Positions 32,397 to 40,971 of a stretch of 64,000 nucleotides of DNA are shown here, piece by piece. A model generated the notes under the pieces. That model was not told the origin of the DNA. It saw only the letters and a list, made by a program, of their open reading frames with translations, and did not search any database. The stretch is from Kutzneria buriramensis (GTDB taxonomy: Bacteria > Actinomycetota > Actinomycetes > Mycobacteriales > Pseudonocardiaceae), in NCBI RefSeq assembly GCF_003387475.1, contig NZ_QUNO01000009.1, positions 1 through 64,000 on the forward strand, written 5' to 3'. The stretch's first letter is position 1; every line of letters starts with the position of its first letter. The position numbers and the translations under genes are program-made.

Positions 32397-33595
32397 TGAC
32401 GGGTTTCGCGGCGGCGATCACCGGGATCGGGCTCGTCACCTCCGCCGGCGTCGGCGTGCCGGCGAACTGGGACCGGGTGGTGGCGGGACAGGGCACCGCG
32501 GCGGTCGACCCCGAGCTCGACGGTCTGCCGGTGCGGATCTCGTGTCGGGTGCCGGATTTCGCCGCCGACAACGCCTGGAAGTTCGACCGCTACACGCGTT
32601 TCGCCCTCGCGGCGGCGCAGGAGGCATTGCGGCAGGCCGGCCTCGACCCGTCGGGCTGGGAAGGCTCCCGGGTGGCGGTGGTGATCGGCTCGGGGGCGGG
32701 CGGCACGGCCTCTCTCGAGCAGCAGCACCGCGAGCTGTTGGAGGGCGGACCGTCGACGGTGTCGCCGCTGACGCTGCCGATGGGGCTGCTCAACATGGCC
32801 GCCGGCCAGGTGGCGATCGAGTTCGGCGCCACGGGCCCCTGCCTGGCGCCGTGCACCGCGTGCGCGTCCGGCGCGACGGCGATCGGCATCGGGCGGGACA
32901 TGTTGCGCCTGGGCACCGCCGACATCGTGATCGCCGGCGGCGCCGAGGCCCCGGTGACGCCGTTCTACTCGGCCGCCTTCGCCCGGATGCGGGCGCTGTC
33001 GCGGAACGCCGATCCGGAGACGGCATCGCGCCCGTTCGACGTGGCGCGGGACGGCTTCGTGCTGGGCGAAGGCGCCGGCGTGGTGGTGCTGGAGTCCGAG
33101 GAACACGCCCGGGCACGCGGTGCGGACACGCTGGCGCGGGTGATCGGCTACGGCGCGTCGGCCGACGCCCACCACGCGACCGCGCCGCATCCGGAGGGGC
33201 GTGGGGCCCGGCTGGCGGTCCAGGCGGCGCTGGCCGATGCCGGGCTGACCGGCCGCGACGTCGGCTACGTCAATGCGCACGGCACCTCTACCCCGATGAA
33301 CGACCGGGTGGAATCGGCGGTGATCCGCGACCTGATCGGCGCCGACGTGCCGGTGAGCTCGACCAAGGGCGTCACGGGGCACCCACTCGGCGCCGCCGGC
33401 GCCATCGAGGCCGCATTCGCGGCGCTGGCCGTGCGGCACGGGGTCGTGCCGCCGACGGCGAACCTCACCGACCCCGACCCGGTGGCCGACATCGACCTCG
33501 TGTTCAAGGCGGCCCGAACCGGCCGGATCGACGTGGCGCTGAGCAATTCCTTCGGTTTCGGCGGCCAGAACACCGCCCTGCTGCTCGCCGCGTGA
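32396..33595 (+). CDS. FabF-like ketoacyl-ACP synthase II
   Basis: A 399-residue KAS II. Catalytic Cys156 lies in CTACASGATAIG; the two histidines are in NAHGTSTPMND and KGVTGHPLGAAGAI. It has the FGFGGQN C-terminal motif. The cysteine makes it a true condensing enzyme rather than a chain-length factor (which has Gln there). No ketoreductase, dehydratase or enoyl reductase is encoded in the operon, so the beta-keto group is either kept or processed by housekeeping enzymes. Confidence 0.95.
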   Translation: MTGFAAAITGIGLVTSAGVGVPANWDRVVAGQGTAAVDPELDGLPVRISCRVPDFAADNAWKFDRYTRFALAAAQEALRQAGLDPSGWEGSRVAVVIGSGAGGTASLEQQHRELLEGGPSTVSPLTLPMGLLNMAAGQVAIEFGATGPCLAPCTACASGATAIGIGRDMLRLGTADIVIAGGAEAPVTPFYSAAFARMRALSRNADPETASRPFDVARDGFVLGEGAGVVVLESEEHARARGADTLARVIGYGASADAHHATAPHPEGRGARLAVQAALADAGLTGRDVGYVNAHGTSTPMNDRVESAVIRDLIGADVPVSSTKGVTGHPLGAAGAIEAAFAALAVRHGVVPPTANLTDPDPVADIDLVFKAARTGRIDVALSNSFGFGGQNTALLLAA

Positions 33596-33621
33596 ACCAC
33601 CCCATCGACCAAGGAGAACCG

Positions 33622-35376
33622 ATGACCCCGGCCGCCGAGCTCCTCCGGCTGGTCCACGACGGCACGTACGACGAGGCGCACCAGGACGTCCGCGCTGCGC
33701 TGCTGGACGAGATCTTCGACCCGCGCGAGGGCCTGAGCCTGCCCGAGGCCGGCCGGCTGGCCTACGAGCGCTGCCGGCACCTGCACGGCAAGCTGGCCCG
33801 GCCGCTGGACATCCTGCGCGACCCGCGCCGGCTGTTCGCGCTCGCGGAGTGGCCGTCGCTGCTGGACGTGTCGACGTTCTCGCTGCTGATGGTGCACTAC
33901 AACCTGTGTCTGGGCACGGTGTTCGACCACGGCCTGGACCGCCCGGACCTCCAGGACATGATCGCCGAGCTGGACGGTCTCTCCTCCTTCGGGCCGTACA
34001 TGGCGACCGAGCTCGGCTACGGCAACAACGTGGCGGCGCTGCGCACCGAGGCGGTGTACGACCGCGAGACGGAGACGTTCGTGCTGAACACCCCGGACGC
34101 GGCGGCGCAGAAGTACATGTCCTACAGCGGTTTCCGGGACATCCCGAAGATCGCCGTGGTGATGGCGCGGCTGCGGGCCGACGGCGAGGAGCAGGGCGTC
34201 TTCCCGTTCCTGGTCCGGATCAGCGACCACAATGGACTGTGTGAGGGCATCCGGGCGGTGCCGTGCCCGGAGAAGCCGGTGCAGGGCCTGGACAACGGCC
34301 TCACCTGGTTCGACCACGTCCGGATCCCTCGCAAGAACCTGCTGCTCGGCGATATGGCGACATTCGACGAGGACGGCACCTTCCGCGCGACCGGCGGCAA
34401 TCGGCGCAAGCGCTTCCTGAGGGCGATGAGCCGCATCCTGCCGGGCCGGCTGTGCGTGTCCAGCGCCGCGGTCGGCGCGGGCAAGGCCAGCGTGTACATC
34501 GCCCTGCGCTACGCGGCGAATCGCCTCACCAACGCGCCCGGCCGCGACGACGTTCCCATCCTCGCCTACCGCAGCCACCAGCTCGCGCTGTTCACGGCGC
34601 TGGCCAAGGTGTACGCGATGACGTTCCTGCTCAACCACGCCAAGCGGGAGTTCCTCGCCGGCGAGAACCCCGAGCTGAACGACCTGATCTCCATCACCAA
34701 GGCGCTGTCCACCTGGGAGATGACGGACGTCGTCGCGGTGTGCCGCGAACGCTGTGGGGCGCAGGGGATATTCAGCGTCAACCGGATCGCGGACTACGGC
34801 TCGCTGTTGCAGGGCCTGGTCACCGCCGAGGGCGACAGCCAGGTGCTGCTGGCCACCACGGCCGGCCAGATGCTCGCCCGCAGGGACGACGCCCCGGAGC
34901 CGGCAGTGCCCTGGCCGCACGACCGGGACATCGCGGATCCCGTCCGGCACGTGGAACTCCTGCGCTACCGCGAACACACCCTGCGCGCCGCCGCACGGAC
35001 GGCGATGGCCGCCGAGACCGGCTACTTCGCCGGCTGGAACAACGCCATCAACCCGGCGCTGGCGATGGCCCGAGTCCGCGGCGTCCGGATCGCGTTGGAG
35101 CAGCTCCTCAAGACGGGATCGGAGATCCTGCGTCCGCTGGCGGCGTTGTACGGGCTCACCGAGATCCAGCGCGACGCCGGGCTGTACCTGGCCCGTGGCG
35201 CGATGACCGCCGAACAGGTCGAGCGCCTGCCGGCCGTGATCGACGCGCAGTGCGCTCAGATCCTGCCGCACGTGAACACCCTGATCGACGGCTTCGGGCT
35301 GACGCCGGAACTGCTGCGGGCGCCGATCGCCGCCGACGACTACCTCGCGGCGTTCCAGCAGACGGTCGGGACCTGA
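33622..35376 (+). CDS. Acyl-CoA oxidase/dehydrogenase-family flavoprotein
   Basis: A 584-residue protein of the acyl-CoA oxidase size class rather than the 380-residue dehydrogenases. The fold is recognisable from an N-terminal helical domain, a central beta domain (ATELGYGNNVAALRTEAVYD, with FVLNTPDAAAQKY), and two C-terminal helical domains. Oxidases of this type introduce an alpha,beta double bond with O2. In Streptomyces a similar enzyme (Aco) takes part in making avenolide-type butenolide signals, which is one possible analogy. The ATG at 33622 follows AAGGAGAA. The thioesterase starts 3 bases after its stop. The substrate may be ACP- or CoA-bound. Confidence 0.9.
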   Translation: MTPAAELLRLVHDGTYDEAHQDVRAALLDEIFDPREGLSLPEAGRLAYERCRHLHGKLARPLDILRDPRRLFALAEWPSLLDVSTFSLLMVHYNLCLGTVFDHGLDRPDLQDMIAELDGLSSFGPYMATELGYGNNVAALRTEAVYDRETETFVLNTPDAAAQKYMSYSGFRDIPKIAVVMARLRADGEEQGVFPFLVRISDHNGLCEGIRAVPCPEKPVQGLDNGLTWFDHVRIPRKNLLLGDMATFDEDGTFRATGGNRRKRFLRAMSRILPGRLCVSSAAVGAGKASVYIALRYAANRLTNAPGRDDVPILAYRSHQLALFTALAKVYAMTFLLNHAKREFLAGENPELNDLISITKALSTWEMTDVVAVCRERCGAQGIFSVNRIADYGSLLQGLVTAEGDSQVLLATTAGQMLARRDDAPEPAVPWPHDRDIADPVRHVELLRYREHTLRAAARTAMAAETGYFAGWNNAINPALAMARVRGVRIALEQLLKTGSEILRPLAALYGLTEIQRDAGLYLARGAMTAEQVERLPAVIDAQCAQILPHVNTLIDGFGLTPELLRAPIAADDYLAAFQQTVGT

Positions 35377-35378
35377 TC

Positions 35379-35789
35379 GTGGCGCGACACGTGTACCGGT
35401 GCCCGCTGCGGTGGGCCGACATGGACGTCTACGGCATCGTCAACAACGTCGTCTTCCTCCGCTACCTGGAGGAAGCGCGGGTGGACTTCATCTACCTGAT
35501 GGCCCCGGCCGACGGCGACGCCTTCTTCCGCGACGGGTCGGTGGTGGTGCGGCACGAGATCGACTACAAGTGGCGGCTGGTGCACCGGCTGGCGCCGGTG
35601 GACATCGAGATGTGGGTGACCCGGCTGGAGACGGCGACCGTCTCCATCGGTTACACCGTCCGCGACGACGACCACGTCTACGCCACCGCCAGGACCGTGA
35701 TGGCGCCGTTCGACTACGTGAAGAACCGCCCCCGGCGGCTGACGGACGCCGAGACGGCGTTCTTCGAGAAGTATCTCGAGGAAGGCTGA
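35379..35789 (+). CDS. Hotdog-fold acyl thioesterase (4HBT/YbgC type)
   Basis: A 136-residue single hotdog domain. The active-site region is RWADMDVYGIVNNVVFLRYLEEARVDF, with the Asp and Asn positions of the 4-hydroxybenzoyl-CoA thioesterase family. It probably releases the acyl chain from ACP or CoA. The GTG at 35379 lies 3 bp after the oxidase stop; a second GTG four codons on is possible. The FAH-family gene starts 3 bp downstream. Confidence 0.9.
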   Translation: MARHVYRCPLRWADMDVYGIVNNVVFLRYLEEARVDFIYLMAPADGDAFFRDGSVVVRHEIDYKWRLVHRLAPVDIEMWVTRLETATVSIGYTVRDDDHVYATARTVMAPFDYVKNRPRRLTDAETAFFEKYLEEG

Positions 35790-35791
35790 GC

Positions 35792-36655
35792 ATGCGACTG
35801 CTGCGGATGGGCCGTCCCGGCGAGGAACGGCCCTGTGTCGAGGATCGGGACGGCGTGGTGCGGGACGTGTCGGCGTGGGTGCCGGACTGGACCGGCGCCG
35901 CGCTGGACCCGGACTTCCTGCGCGAGCTCGGGCCGACCGACGGCCTGCCCGTGGTGGATCCCCGCACCACCCGGGTCGGGCCACCGGTGCGGCCGGGCGG
36001 GCACCTGGTGTCCATCGGCCTGAACTACCGGTCGCACGCCGCGGATGCCGGCATGGCGCTGCCGGACGAGCCTATCGTGGCCAGCAAGGCACCGTCCACA
36101 ATGGTCGGTCCGTACGACGATCTGGTGATCCCGCCCGGCGGCGACAAGACCGACTGGGAGGTCGAGCTGGCGGTGGTGATCGGCCGGAAGGCCAAGTACC
36201 TCCCCGACAGCACCCGAGCCGCCGAGCACATCGCGGGGTTCTGCACCGCAAACGACGTCTCCGAGCGCGGCTGGCTGCTGGAGCGCGGCGGGCAGTGGTT
36301 GAAGGGCAAGTCCTTCGAGTCGTTCACCCCGCTCGGGCCGTACCTGGTGACGCCGGACGAGGCCGGCGATTCCGGTTCGCTGGCGCTGACGTGCCGGGTG
36401 AACGGCCGGCTGATGCAGCAGGCCAGCACCGCGGACATGGTCTTCGACGTGCACCACCTGATCTGGTACCTCAGCCAGTTCATGGTGCTCAATCCCGGCG
36501 ACGTGGTGCTGACGGGCTCCCCTGGCGGCGTCGCACTGGGCCGCCCGGACGAGCCGTACCTGCGGCCCGGCGATCTGGTCGAGGCCGAGGTCGGTGGGCT
36601 GGGCGCGCAGGCCCAGCGATGCCGGGCGGCGCGGGTCGTGGAGGCGATCGGATGA
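35792..36655 (+). CDS. Fumarylacetoacetate hydrolase (FAH) family enzyme
   Basis: A 287-residue protein of the FAH fold. It has SIGLNYRSHAADAG, the metal-ligand region DWEVELAVVIGRKAKYL and the C-terminal LTGSPGGVALGR with the usual LNPGDVV. Members cleave carbon-carbon bonds of acylpyruvates, hydrate 2-oxo acids or decarboxylate oxaloacetate, using Mg or Mn. The N-terminal domain is short, as in bacterial acylpyruvases. Its stop overlaps the aminotransferase start by ATGA. In this operon it probably acts on a keto acid intermediate. Confidence 0.9.
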   Translation: MRLLRMGRPGEERPCVEDRDGVVRDVSAWVPDWTGAALDPDFLRELGPTDGLPVVDPRTTRVGPPVRPGGHLVSIGLNYRSHAADAGMALPDEPIVASKAPSTMVGPYDDLVIPPGGDKTDWEVELAVVIGRKAKYLPDSTRAAEHIAGFCTANDVSERGWLLERGGQWLKGKSFESFTPLGPYLVTPDEAGDSGSLALTCRVNGRLMQQASTADMVFDVHHLIWYLSQFMVLNPGDVVLTGSPGGVALGRPDEPYLRPGDLVEAEVGGLGAQAQRCRAARVVEAIG

Positions 36656-37722
36656 TCACTTTCAGCACGATCCCGGCCGAGCGACGGCCGGCGCGGGAAC
36701 GTGAGCGCCTGTTGGCGGATCCGGTGTTCGGGCAGGTGTTCACCGACCACATGGTGACCGTCAAATGGTCGAGCGGTTGGCACGACGCCCGGCTGGAACC
36801 CTACGGCCCCTTGGCCTTGGAGCCGTCGGCGCAGGTCTTCCACTACGGCCAGGAGATCTTCGAGGGCATGAAGGCGTTCCGGCGGGCCGACGGCTCGATC
36901 GTGACGTTCCGCCCGCGGGCCAACGCCGAGCGCCTCAACCGGTCGGCGGCGCGGATGGCCATGCCGGAACTGCCGGTGGACGTCTTCATGCAGGCGGTGG
37001 ACCTGCTGGTCGGCGCCGATCGGGACTGGGTCCCGCACGGCGAGGGCCGCAGCCTCTACCTGCGGCCGTTCATGATCGCCACCCAGCCGTCGCTGGGCCT
37101 GCACGGGCCGTCGAACGCCTACCTGTTCGTGCTGATCGCCTCGCCGGTCGGCAGCTACTTCGGCGGCAAGCCGGTGTCGGTGTGGGTGTCGACGGAGCAC
37201 TGCCGGGCCGCGCCCGGCGGCACGGGCGCGGCCAAGTGCGGCGGCAACTACGCCGGCACGATCCTCGTGCAGCAGCAGGCCCGCGAGCACGGCTGCGACC
37301 AGGTCGTGTGGCTGGACCCGGTGGAGCGCCGCTGGATCGAGGAAATGGGCACCAGCAACATGTTCTTCGTCTACGGCTCGAAGCTGGTCACGCCGAGGCT
37401 GACCGGCACGCTGCTCGCCGGCGTCACCCGCGACTCGCTGCTCACGCTCGCCGCCGACCTCGGACACCCAGCCGCCGAAGAGGGCGTGAGCGTCGAACAA
37501 TGGCGCAAGGACGCGGAATCCGGCGCGCTCACCGAGACGTTCTCCTGCGGCACGTCATCGATGATCACGCCGGTCGACCGCGCCGTCGGCGTCGACGGCG
37601 AATTCCGCATCCCCGCGCCGGGACCGGTGACGGTGAGGCTGCGCGAGGAGCTTCAAGGAATCCAGGCCGGCACGCGGCCCGATCGGCACGGCTGGATGCA
37701 CGAGATCACGTGTGCTCGGTGA
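36652..37722 (+). CDS. Branched-chain-type aminotransferase (class IV)
   Basis: A 356-residue fold-type IV PLP enzyme with IlvE-type signatures: FHYGQEIFEGMKAFR, the PLP lysine K195 in GGTGAAKCGGNYAGT, and MGTSNMFFVY. It moves the amino group of glutamate to a 2-keto acid, in the usual branched-chain amino acid direction or its reverse. It ends the KS/ACP operon, so it may make a nonstandard amino acid or supply a branched keto acid for chain starting. Whether it is the only ilvE of the genome cannot be seen here. It overlaps the convergent regulator gene by 17 bp. Confidence 0.93.
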   Translation: MITFSTIPAERRPARERERLLADPVFGQVFTDHMVTVKWSSGWHDARLEPYGPLALEPSAQVFHYGQEIFEGMKAFRRADGSIVTFRPRANAERLNRSAARMAMPELPVDVFMQAVDLLVGADRDWVPHGEGRSLYLRPFMIATQPSLGLHGPSNAYLFVLIASPVGSYFGGKPVSVWVSTEHCRAAPGGTGAAKCGGNYAGTILVQQQAREHGCDQVVWLDPVERRWIEEMGTSNMFFVYGSKLVTPRLTGTLLAGVTRDSLLTLAADLGHPAAEEGVSVEQWRKDAESGALTETFSCGTSSMITPVDRAVGVDGEFRIPAPGPVTVRLREELQGIQAGTRPDRHGWMHEITCAR

Positions 37723-38617
37723 CCAGGACGGCCCAGGTCTTCGGCTCCAGCGCGCGGAACACGTGCGGGCGGTCGCCCGGGTACGAGATGCAGTCCCCCG
37801 GCCCCAGCTCCACCGGGTCCTCGCTGAGCCCCACCAGCGCGCGACCGGCGCTGATCACGACGTGCTCCACCACGCCCGGCATGTGCGGGTCGGAGGCGCG
37901 CGGCGCGCCGGGCTCGGCGGCGATGCGGTAGATGTCGCGGCGGGCGTTCGGCGGGCACGTCGCGAGCAGCGTCGCCTGGTAGTCGGCCTCGCCGGACGAC
38001 ACGCGGGGCCCCTCACCGGCGCGGATCACCTGCACCACCGGCCGCGGCGGCTCCAGCAGCCGGGAGAACGGCACGTTCAGCGCGACGCACAGCGCCCACA
38101 GGGTCTCCAGGCTCGGGTTGCCCGTGCCCGACTCCAGCTGGGACAGCGTGGACTTGGCGATGCCGGCCCGGCGGGCGACCTCGGCCAGCGACAGGCCCGC
38201 GCGGGTGCGCTCCCGGCGCAGCGCGACCGACACCAGGTCAAGCGGCGCCTTCGCCGCGTGGTCCTCGGGCTCGGCCACGTTCGCTCCACTGGTCGACTGT
38301 TCGCTTCGATGAACAGTCATCATAGGCAGCCGGGGCGCGGGCACGTCCAGCGTCGTGGCCAGGGACAGCGCGATCAGGCCCGCCTGCAGCCGCGACTCCA
38401 GCCCCAGTTTCAGCAGGATCCGGGCCACGTGGGCCTTGGCCGTCCGCTCGGTGACGCCCAGGCGCTGCGCCAGCGTCCGGTTCGACAACCCCTCGGCCAG
38501 CAGGTCGAACACCTCCAGTTCACGGTCGGACAGGGTGTCGACCCGGGTCAGCGCGGCGCGCCACCCGTCACCCTGCTCCGCGAAGTCCGCACTTCGAGTC
38601 ACTGCGGCAGCCCGCAC
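37706..38617 (-). CDS. Regulator joining a LuxR-type HTH and an XRE-cupin module
   Basis: A single 303-residue frame holds two DNA-binding modules. Residues 20-90 are a LuxR/GerE HTH (LSDRELEVFDLLAEGLSNRT, then VTERTAKAHVARIL). Residues 115-185 are an XRE HTH (LSLAEVARRAGIAKSTLSQL), and residues 225-300 a cupin sensor (GDCISYPGDRPHVF). XRE-cupin proteins normally stand alone. No stop or ribosome site separates the halves, although ATG codons at 38323 and 38320 lie at the junction. The GTG at 38617 has GGGGG 10 bases upstream; a TTG at 38623 is also possible. It converges with the KS/ACP operon and is the likely local regulator. Confidence 0.8.
   Translation of the reverse strand: MRAAAVTRSADFAEQGDGWRAALTRVDTLSDRELEVFDLLAEGLSNRTLAQRLGVTERTAKAHVARILLKLGLESRLQAGLIALSLATTLDVPAPRLPMMTVHRSEQSTSGANVAEPEDHAAKAPLDLVSVALRRERTRAGLSLAEVARRAGIAKSTLSQLESGTGNPSLETLWALCVALNVPFSRLLEPPRPVVQVIRAGEGPRVSSGEADYQATLLATCPPNARRDIYRIAAEPGAPRASDPHMPGVVEHVVISAGRALVGLSEDPVELGPGDCISYPGDRPHVFRALEPKTWAVLVTEHT
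38295..38318. promoter_or_regulatory. Inverted repeat at the LuxR/XRE junction
   Basis: GACTGTTC (38295-38302) and GAACAGTC (38311-38318) are perfect inverted copies with an 8-base spacer. The repeat lies inside the regulator's reading frame, just where the second half could begin at ATG 38320. It may be an operator for the XRE-cupin half or an RNA hairpin; it may also be chance. Confidence 0.4.
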
Positions 38618-38792
38618 GCTCAACGATCCCCCAACCGGTTCGGCGTCGCGTCGGGTTGAATCCTGGGCGCACCCCCACCCCTCACAACATCGGGGAAATC
38701 CCGTTCACCGGGTAGACCGGCGGCCGGCGACCTCCCCTCTGGGCCACCGGCCGCGGCTCACACAGCTAGTTGCCGACTTCGCGGCGGCCGCG

Positions 38793-39596
38793 TTACACGC
38801 CCTTGGCGAAGGTGTCGCAGGAGCCGGGCTGGCCGGACTGGTAGCCGGCGGTCAGCCACTGCTGGCGCTGCGCCGACGAGCCGTGCGTCCACTCCTCTGG
38901 TCGCACGGATCCGGTGGCGGCCTTCTGCTGGAAGTCGTCGCCGATGGCGGCCGCGGTCTTGAGGGCCTCCTCGATGTCGCCGGGTTCGAGCAGCCCCCGG
39001 CGGTACGTGGAGTGCGCCCACACGCCGGCATAGCAGTCGGCCTGGAGCTCGGTCATCACCGACAGGGTGTTGGCGGCGGACGGCTGGGCCCGCTCGGCCT
39101 TGGCGACGGCGGCGTTCACGCCGGTGACGTTCTGGATGTGGTGGCCCACCTCGTGGGCGACCACATAGGCCATCGCGAAGTCGCCCGAAACGCCGAACCG
39201 CTTGCTCATCTCGTCGAAGAACGTGACGTCCAGGTACACGGTGTCGTCGGCCGGGCAGTAGAACGGCCCGACCGCGGAGGTCTGCGGCCCGCAGCCGCTC
39301 CGCACGGCCGAGGTGAACAGCACCATCCTGGCCGGCCGGTAGCCGACGCCCGCCGCCGCGAACACCTTGGTCCACTGGGCCTGCGCGTCGGTGAACACGC
39401 CGCCGACGAACTGCTGGACCTGGTCGACGGTCTGCGGCGGCGTCACCGGGGGCGTGGCCGGGGCGTCGGGGAAGCCGGGCAGCCGGTCGCTCGGGCCGTT
39501 GGAAACCGACGGTGTCTCGGATGTCTGCGGCACACCGCCGCAGGCTGCCAGCATCAGCGCGGCCAGCAGCCAGGCGGCACTCCGCACGCGAATCAC
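38793..39596 (-). CDS. Neutral zinc metallopeptidase, lipoprotein
   Basis: A 267-residue secreted lipoprotein (lipobox LAAC, acylated Cys about residue 19) followed by a Pro/Ser linker. The catalytic domain belongs to the putative neutral zinc metallopeptidase family (YpfJ/KPN_02809 type), with AHEVGHHIQN (HExxH) and a downstream MTELQADCYAGVW, which gives the third ligand. The four cysteines probably form disulfides. The GTG at 39596 is chosen as it begins the signal peptide. No clear ribosome site is seen. Substrate unknown. Confidence 0.88.
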   Translation of the reverse strand: MIRVRSAAWLLAALMLAACGGVPQTSETPSVSNGPSDRLPGFPDAPATPPVTPPQTVDQVQQFVGGVFTDAQAQWTKVFAAAGVGYRPARMVLFTSAVRSGCGPQTSAVGPFYCPADDTVYLDVTFFDEMSKRFGVSGDFAMAYVVAHEVGHHIQNVTGVNAAVAKAERAQPSAANTLSVMTELQADCYAGVWAHSTYRRGLLEPGDIEEALKTAAAIGDDFQQKAATGSVRPEEWTHGSSAQRQQWLTAGYQSGQPGSCDTFAKGV

Positions 39597-39677
39597 GAGG
39601 CTCGATCGTAAACAGGCCGATATCGCCGCGCACATCGAGGACCGAATCTGTCCGCAATGACGCCTAGCATGGTCGCC

Positions 39678-40049
39678 ATGGACATCAAGCTCGAACTGGT
39701 CATCATCCCGGTCACCGACGTCGACCGGGCGCGCGACTTCTACGTGGACAAGATCGGCTTCAACCTCGACCACGACCACACCGTCAGCGAGGAGATCCGC
39801 TTCGTCCAGCTGACCCCGCCCGGCTCGGCCTGCTCGATCGCCTTCGGCAAGGGCCTCACGACCGCCGAGCCCGGCACGGTCAAGGGCCTCCAGGCCGTCG
39901 TCGCCGACGCCGACGAGGTGCACGCCGAGCTGGTGAAACGCGGCGCGCCGGTCAGCGAGGTCGAGGACCAGGCCTGGGGTCGCTTCGTGTTCTTCGACGA
40001 TCCGGACGGGAACCACTGGGCGCTCCAGCAGATCGTCCGCCCGTCCTGA
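39678..40049 (+). CDS. VOC/glyoxalase-superfamily protein
   Basis: A 123-residue single-module glyoxalase/bleomycin-resistance fold protein. It opens with KLELVIIPVTDVDRARDFY and shows the second half-motif FVFFDDPDGNHWALQQ with a metal-type Glu/Gln position. Function cannot be assigned. TAGCAT at 39665-39670 lies 7 bases before the ATG at 39678 with no ribosome site, which suggests leaderless expression; upstream ATGs at 39657 and 39669 are less likely. Its 3' end overlaps the next leftward gene. Confidence 0.85.
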   Translation: MDIKLELVIIPVTDVDRARDFYVDKIGFNLDHDHTVSEEIRFVQLTPPGSACSIAFGKGLTTAEPGTVKGLQAVVADADEVHAELVKRGAPVSEVEDQAWGRFVFFDDPDGNHWALQQIVRPS

Positions 40050-40362
40050 CCGCCGCCACCTCGATGGCGACGCCGGAGGCGATCATCCGGACCGGCAGCC
40101 AGGCGCCGAACGACGTGGCGGTCTCCAGGTCCCACGCCAGCATTGCGCCGTAGCCGACCACGAGCAGCATCCCGAACAGCCGGGCCCGGTCCGGACTGCG
40201 GGCCATCAGCAGACCGGCGGCGCCGGTCGCCAGCTGGGCCCAGTGCTGGACCGGGCTGAGCGGCAGCACGTGCAGCGCGGCCGCGGCGAGATTGAGCACG
40301 CCGACCACCAGCGTGACCTTCTGCGAGGCCGCGAGTTGGAAGCCGCCGTGGTCCGTGCTCAT
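39952..40362 (-). CDS. Small membrane protein (four helices, DUF4383-like)
   Basis: A 136-residue frame whose first 100 residues form four transmembrane helices (VTLVVGVLNLAAAALHVLPL, HWAQLATGAAGLLMA, ARLFGMLLVVGYGAMLAW, LPVRMIASGVAIEVAAV). This pattern resembles actinobacterial DUF4383 proteins. The basic, low-complexity C-terminal 35 residues run antisense through the VOC gene (98-bp convergent overlap), which suggests an original stop was lost and the tail is read-through. Confidence 0.65.
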   Translation of the reverse strand: MSTDHGGFQLAASQKVTLVVGVLNLAAAALHVLPLSPVQHWAQLATGAAGLLMARSPDRARLFGMLLVVGYGAMLAWDLETATSFGAWLPVRMIASGVAIEVAAVRTGGRSAGAPSGSRPDRRRTRSDPRPGPRPR

Positions 40363-40524
40363 GCCCGAGCATTCCCGGATCGCCGGCGGCCAAACGGTTC
40401 CATTGCACCCTGTCCGCCGATCGGTGATCTCCCTTGCGCCGCGCGTTCGTTGGTCGTGACGGCGGTTGTCCGTGCTGGCGTCGCCGCGCCATCCTGACCG
40501 CCGGCCGACCTGAGGAGGATCACG

Positions 40525-40971
40525 GTGCGACTGGTGGCAGGCATGGTTCTCGCGGCGCTCGCACTGGTGGCCGCGCCGGCCAACGCCCTGGCGGCGGGGC
40601 CGGTTCCGCCGACGTGCACGCAAATCGTCCGGATCACCGGGTTGGCGTTCACGCCGCCGACGGTCGCGCCGGGCGGCGCGTCCGCGGCGAACCTCTCCCT
40701 CCAGAACTGCACGCCCGGCCCCGAAGTGGTGACGGCAACGTGGACGGGCCGGTTCGTTGGGGCGGACGGCGGCATCCCGGTCGGCTGCCCGGTCCTCGAT
40801 CCGCTGCTCCAGAAGGCGACCCTCGGCCCGTATGGCGACTTCCACTCCGCCGTCACCTACACGGTGCCGGGCAGTTGCGCCGCGACGCAGCTCCAGGTCA
40901 CCGTGCGGATCCAGCAGGACACCAGGATCCTGGACCAGCGGACGGCGGCGCTGAGGATCACTCAGCCCTGA
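40525..40971 (+). CDS. Secreted protein of unknown function
   Basis: A 148-residue protein with a clear signal peptide (MVLAALALVAAPANALA, cleavage near residue 23) and an immunoglobulin-like beta-rich mature part. The four cysteines of the mature part (PTCTQ, QNCTP, VGCPV, GSCAA) probably form two disulfides. I recognise no family. The GTG at 40525 follows GAGGAGGAT. It ends 14 bp inside the convergent esterase gene. Confidence 0.8.
   Translation: MRLVAGMVLAALALVAAPANALAAGPVPPTCTQIVRITGLAFTPPTVAPGGASAANLSLQNCTPGPEVVTATWTGRFVGADGGIPVGCPVLDPLLQKATLGPYGDFHSAVTYTVPGSCAATQLQVTVRIQQDTRILDQRTAALRITQP

Noticed and set aside
34263-35376. Long open frames overlapping the acyl-CoA oxidase gene on both strands
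   Set aside because: Arg/Pro/Gly-rich translations typical of third-position GC bias; the oxidase frame has the conserved family motifs and a ribosome site.
38640-38760. Possible terminator between the LuxR/XRE regulator and the metallopeptidase
   Set aside because: The GC-rich stretch forms only imperfect, interrupted pairs, weaker than the three clear hairpins elsewhere in the window.
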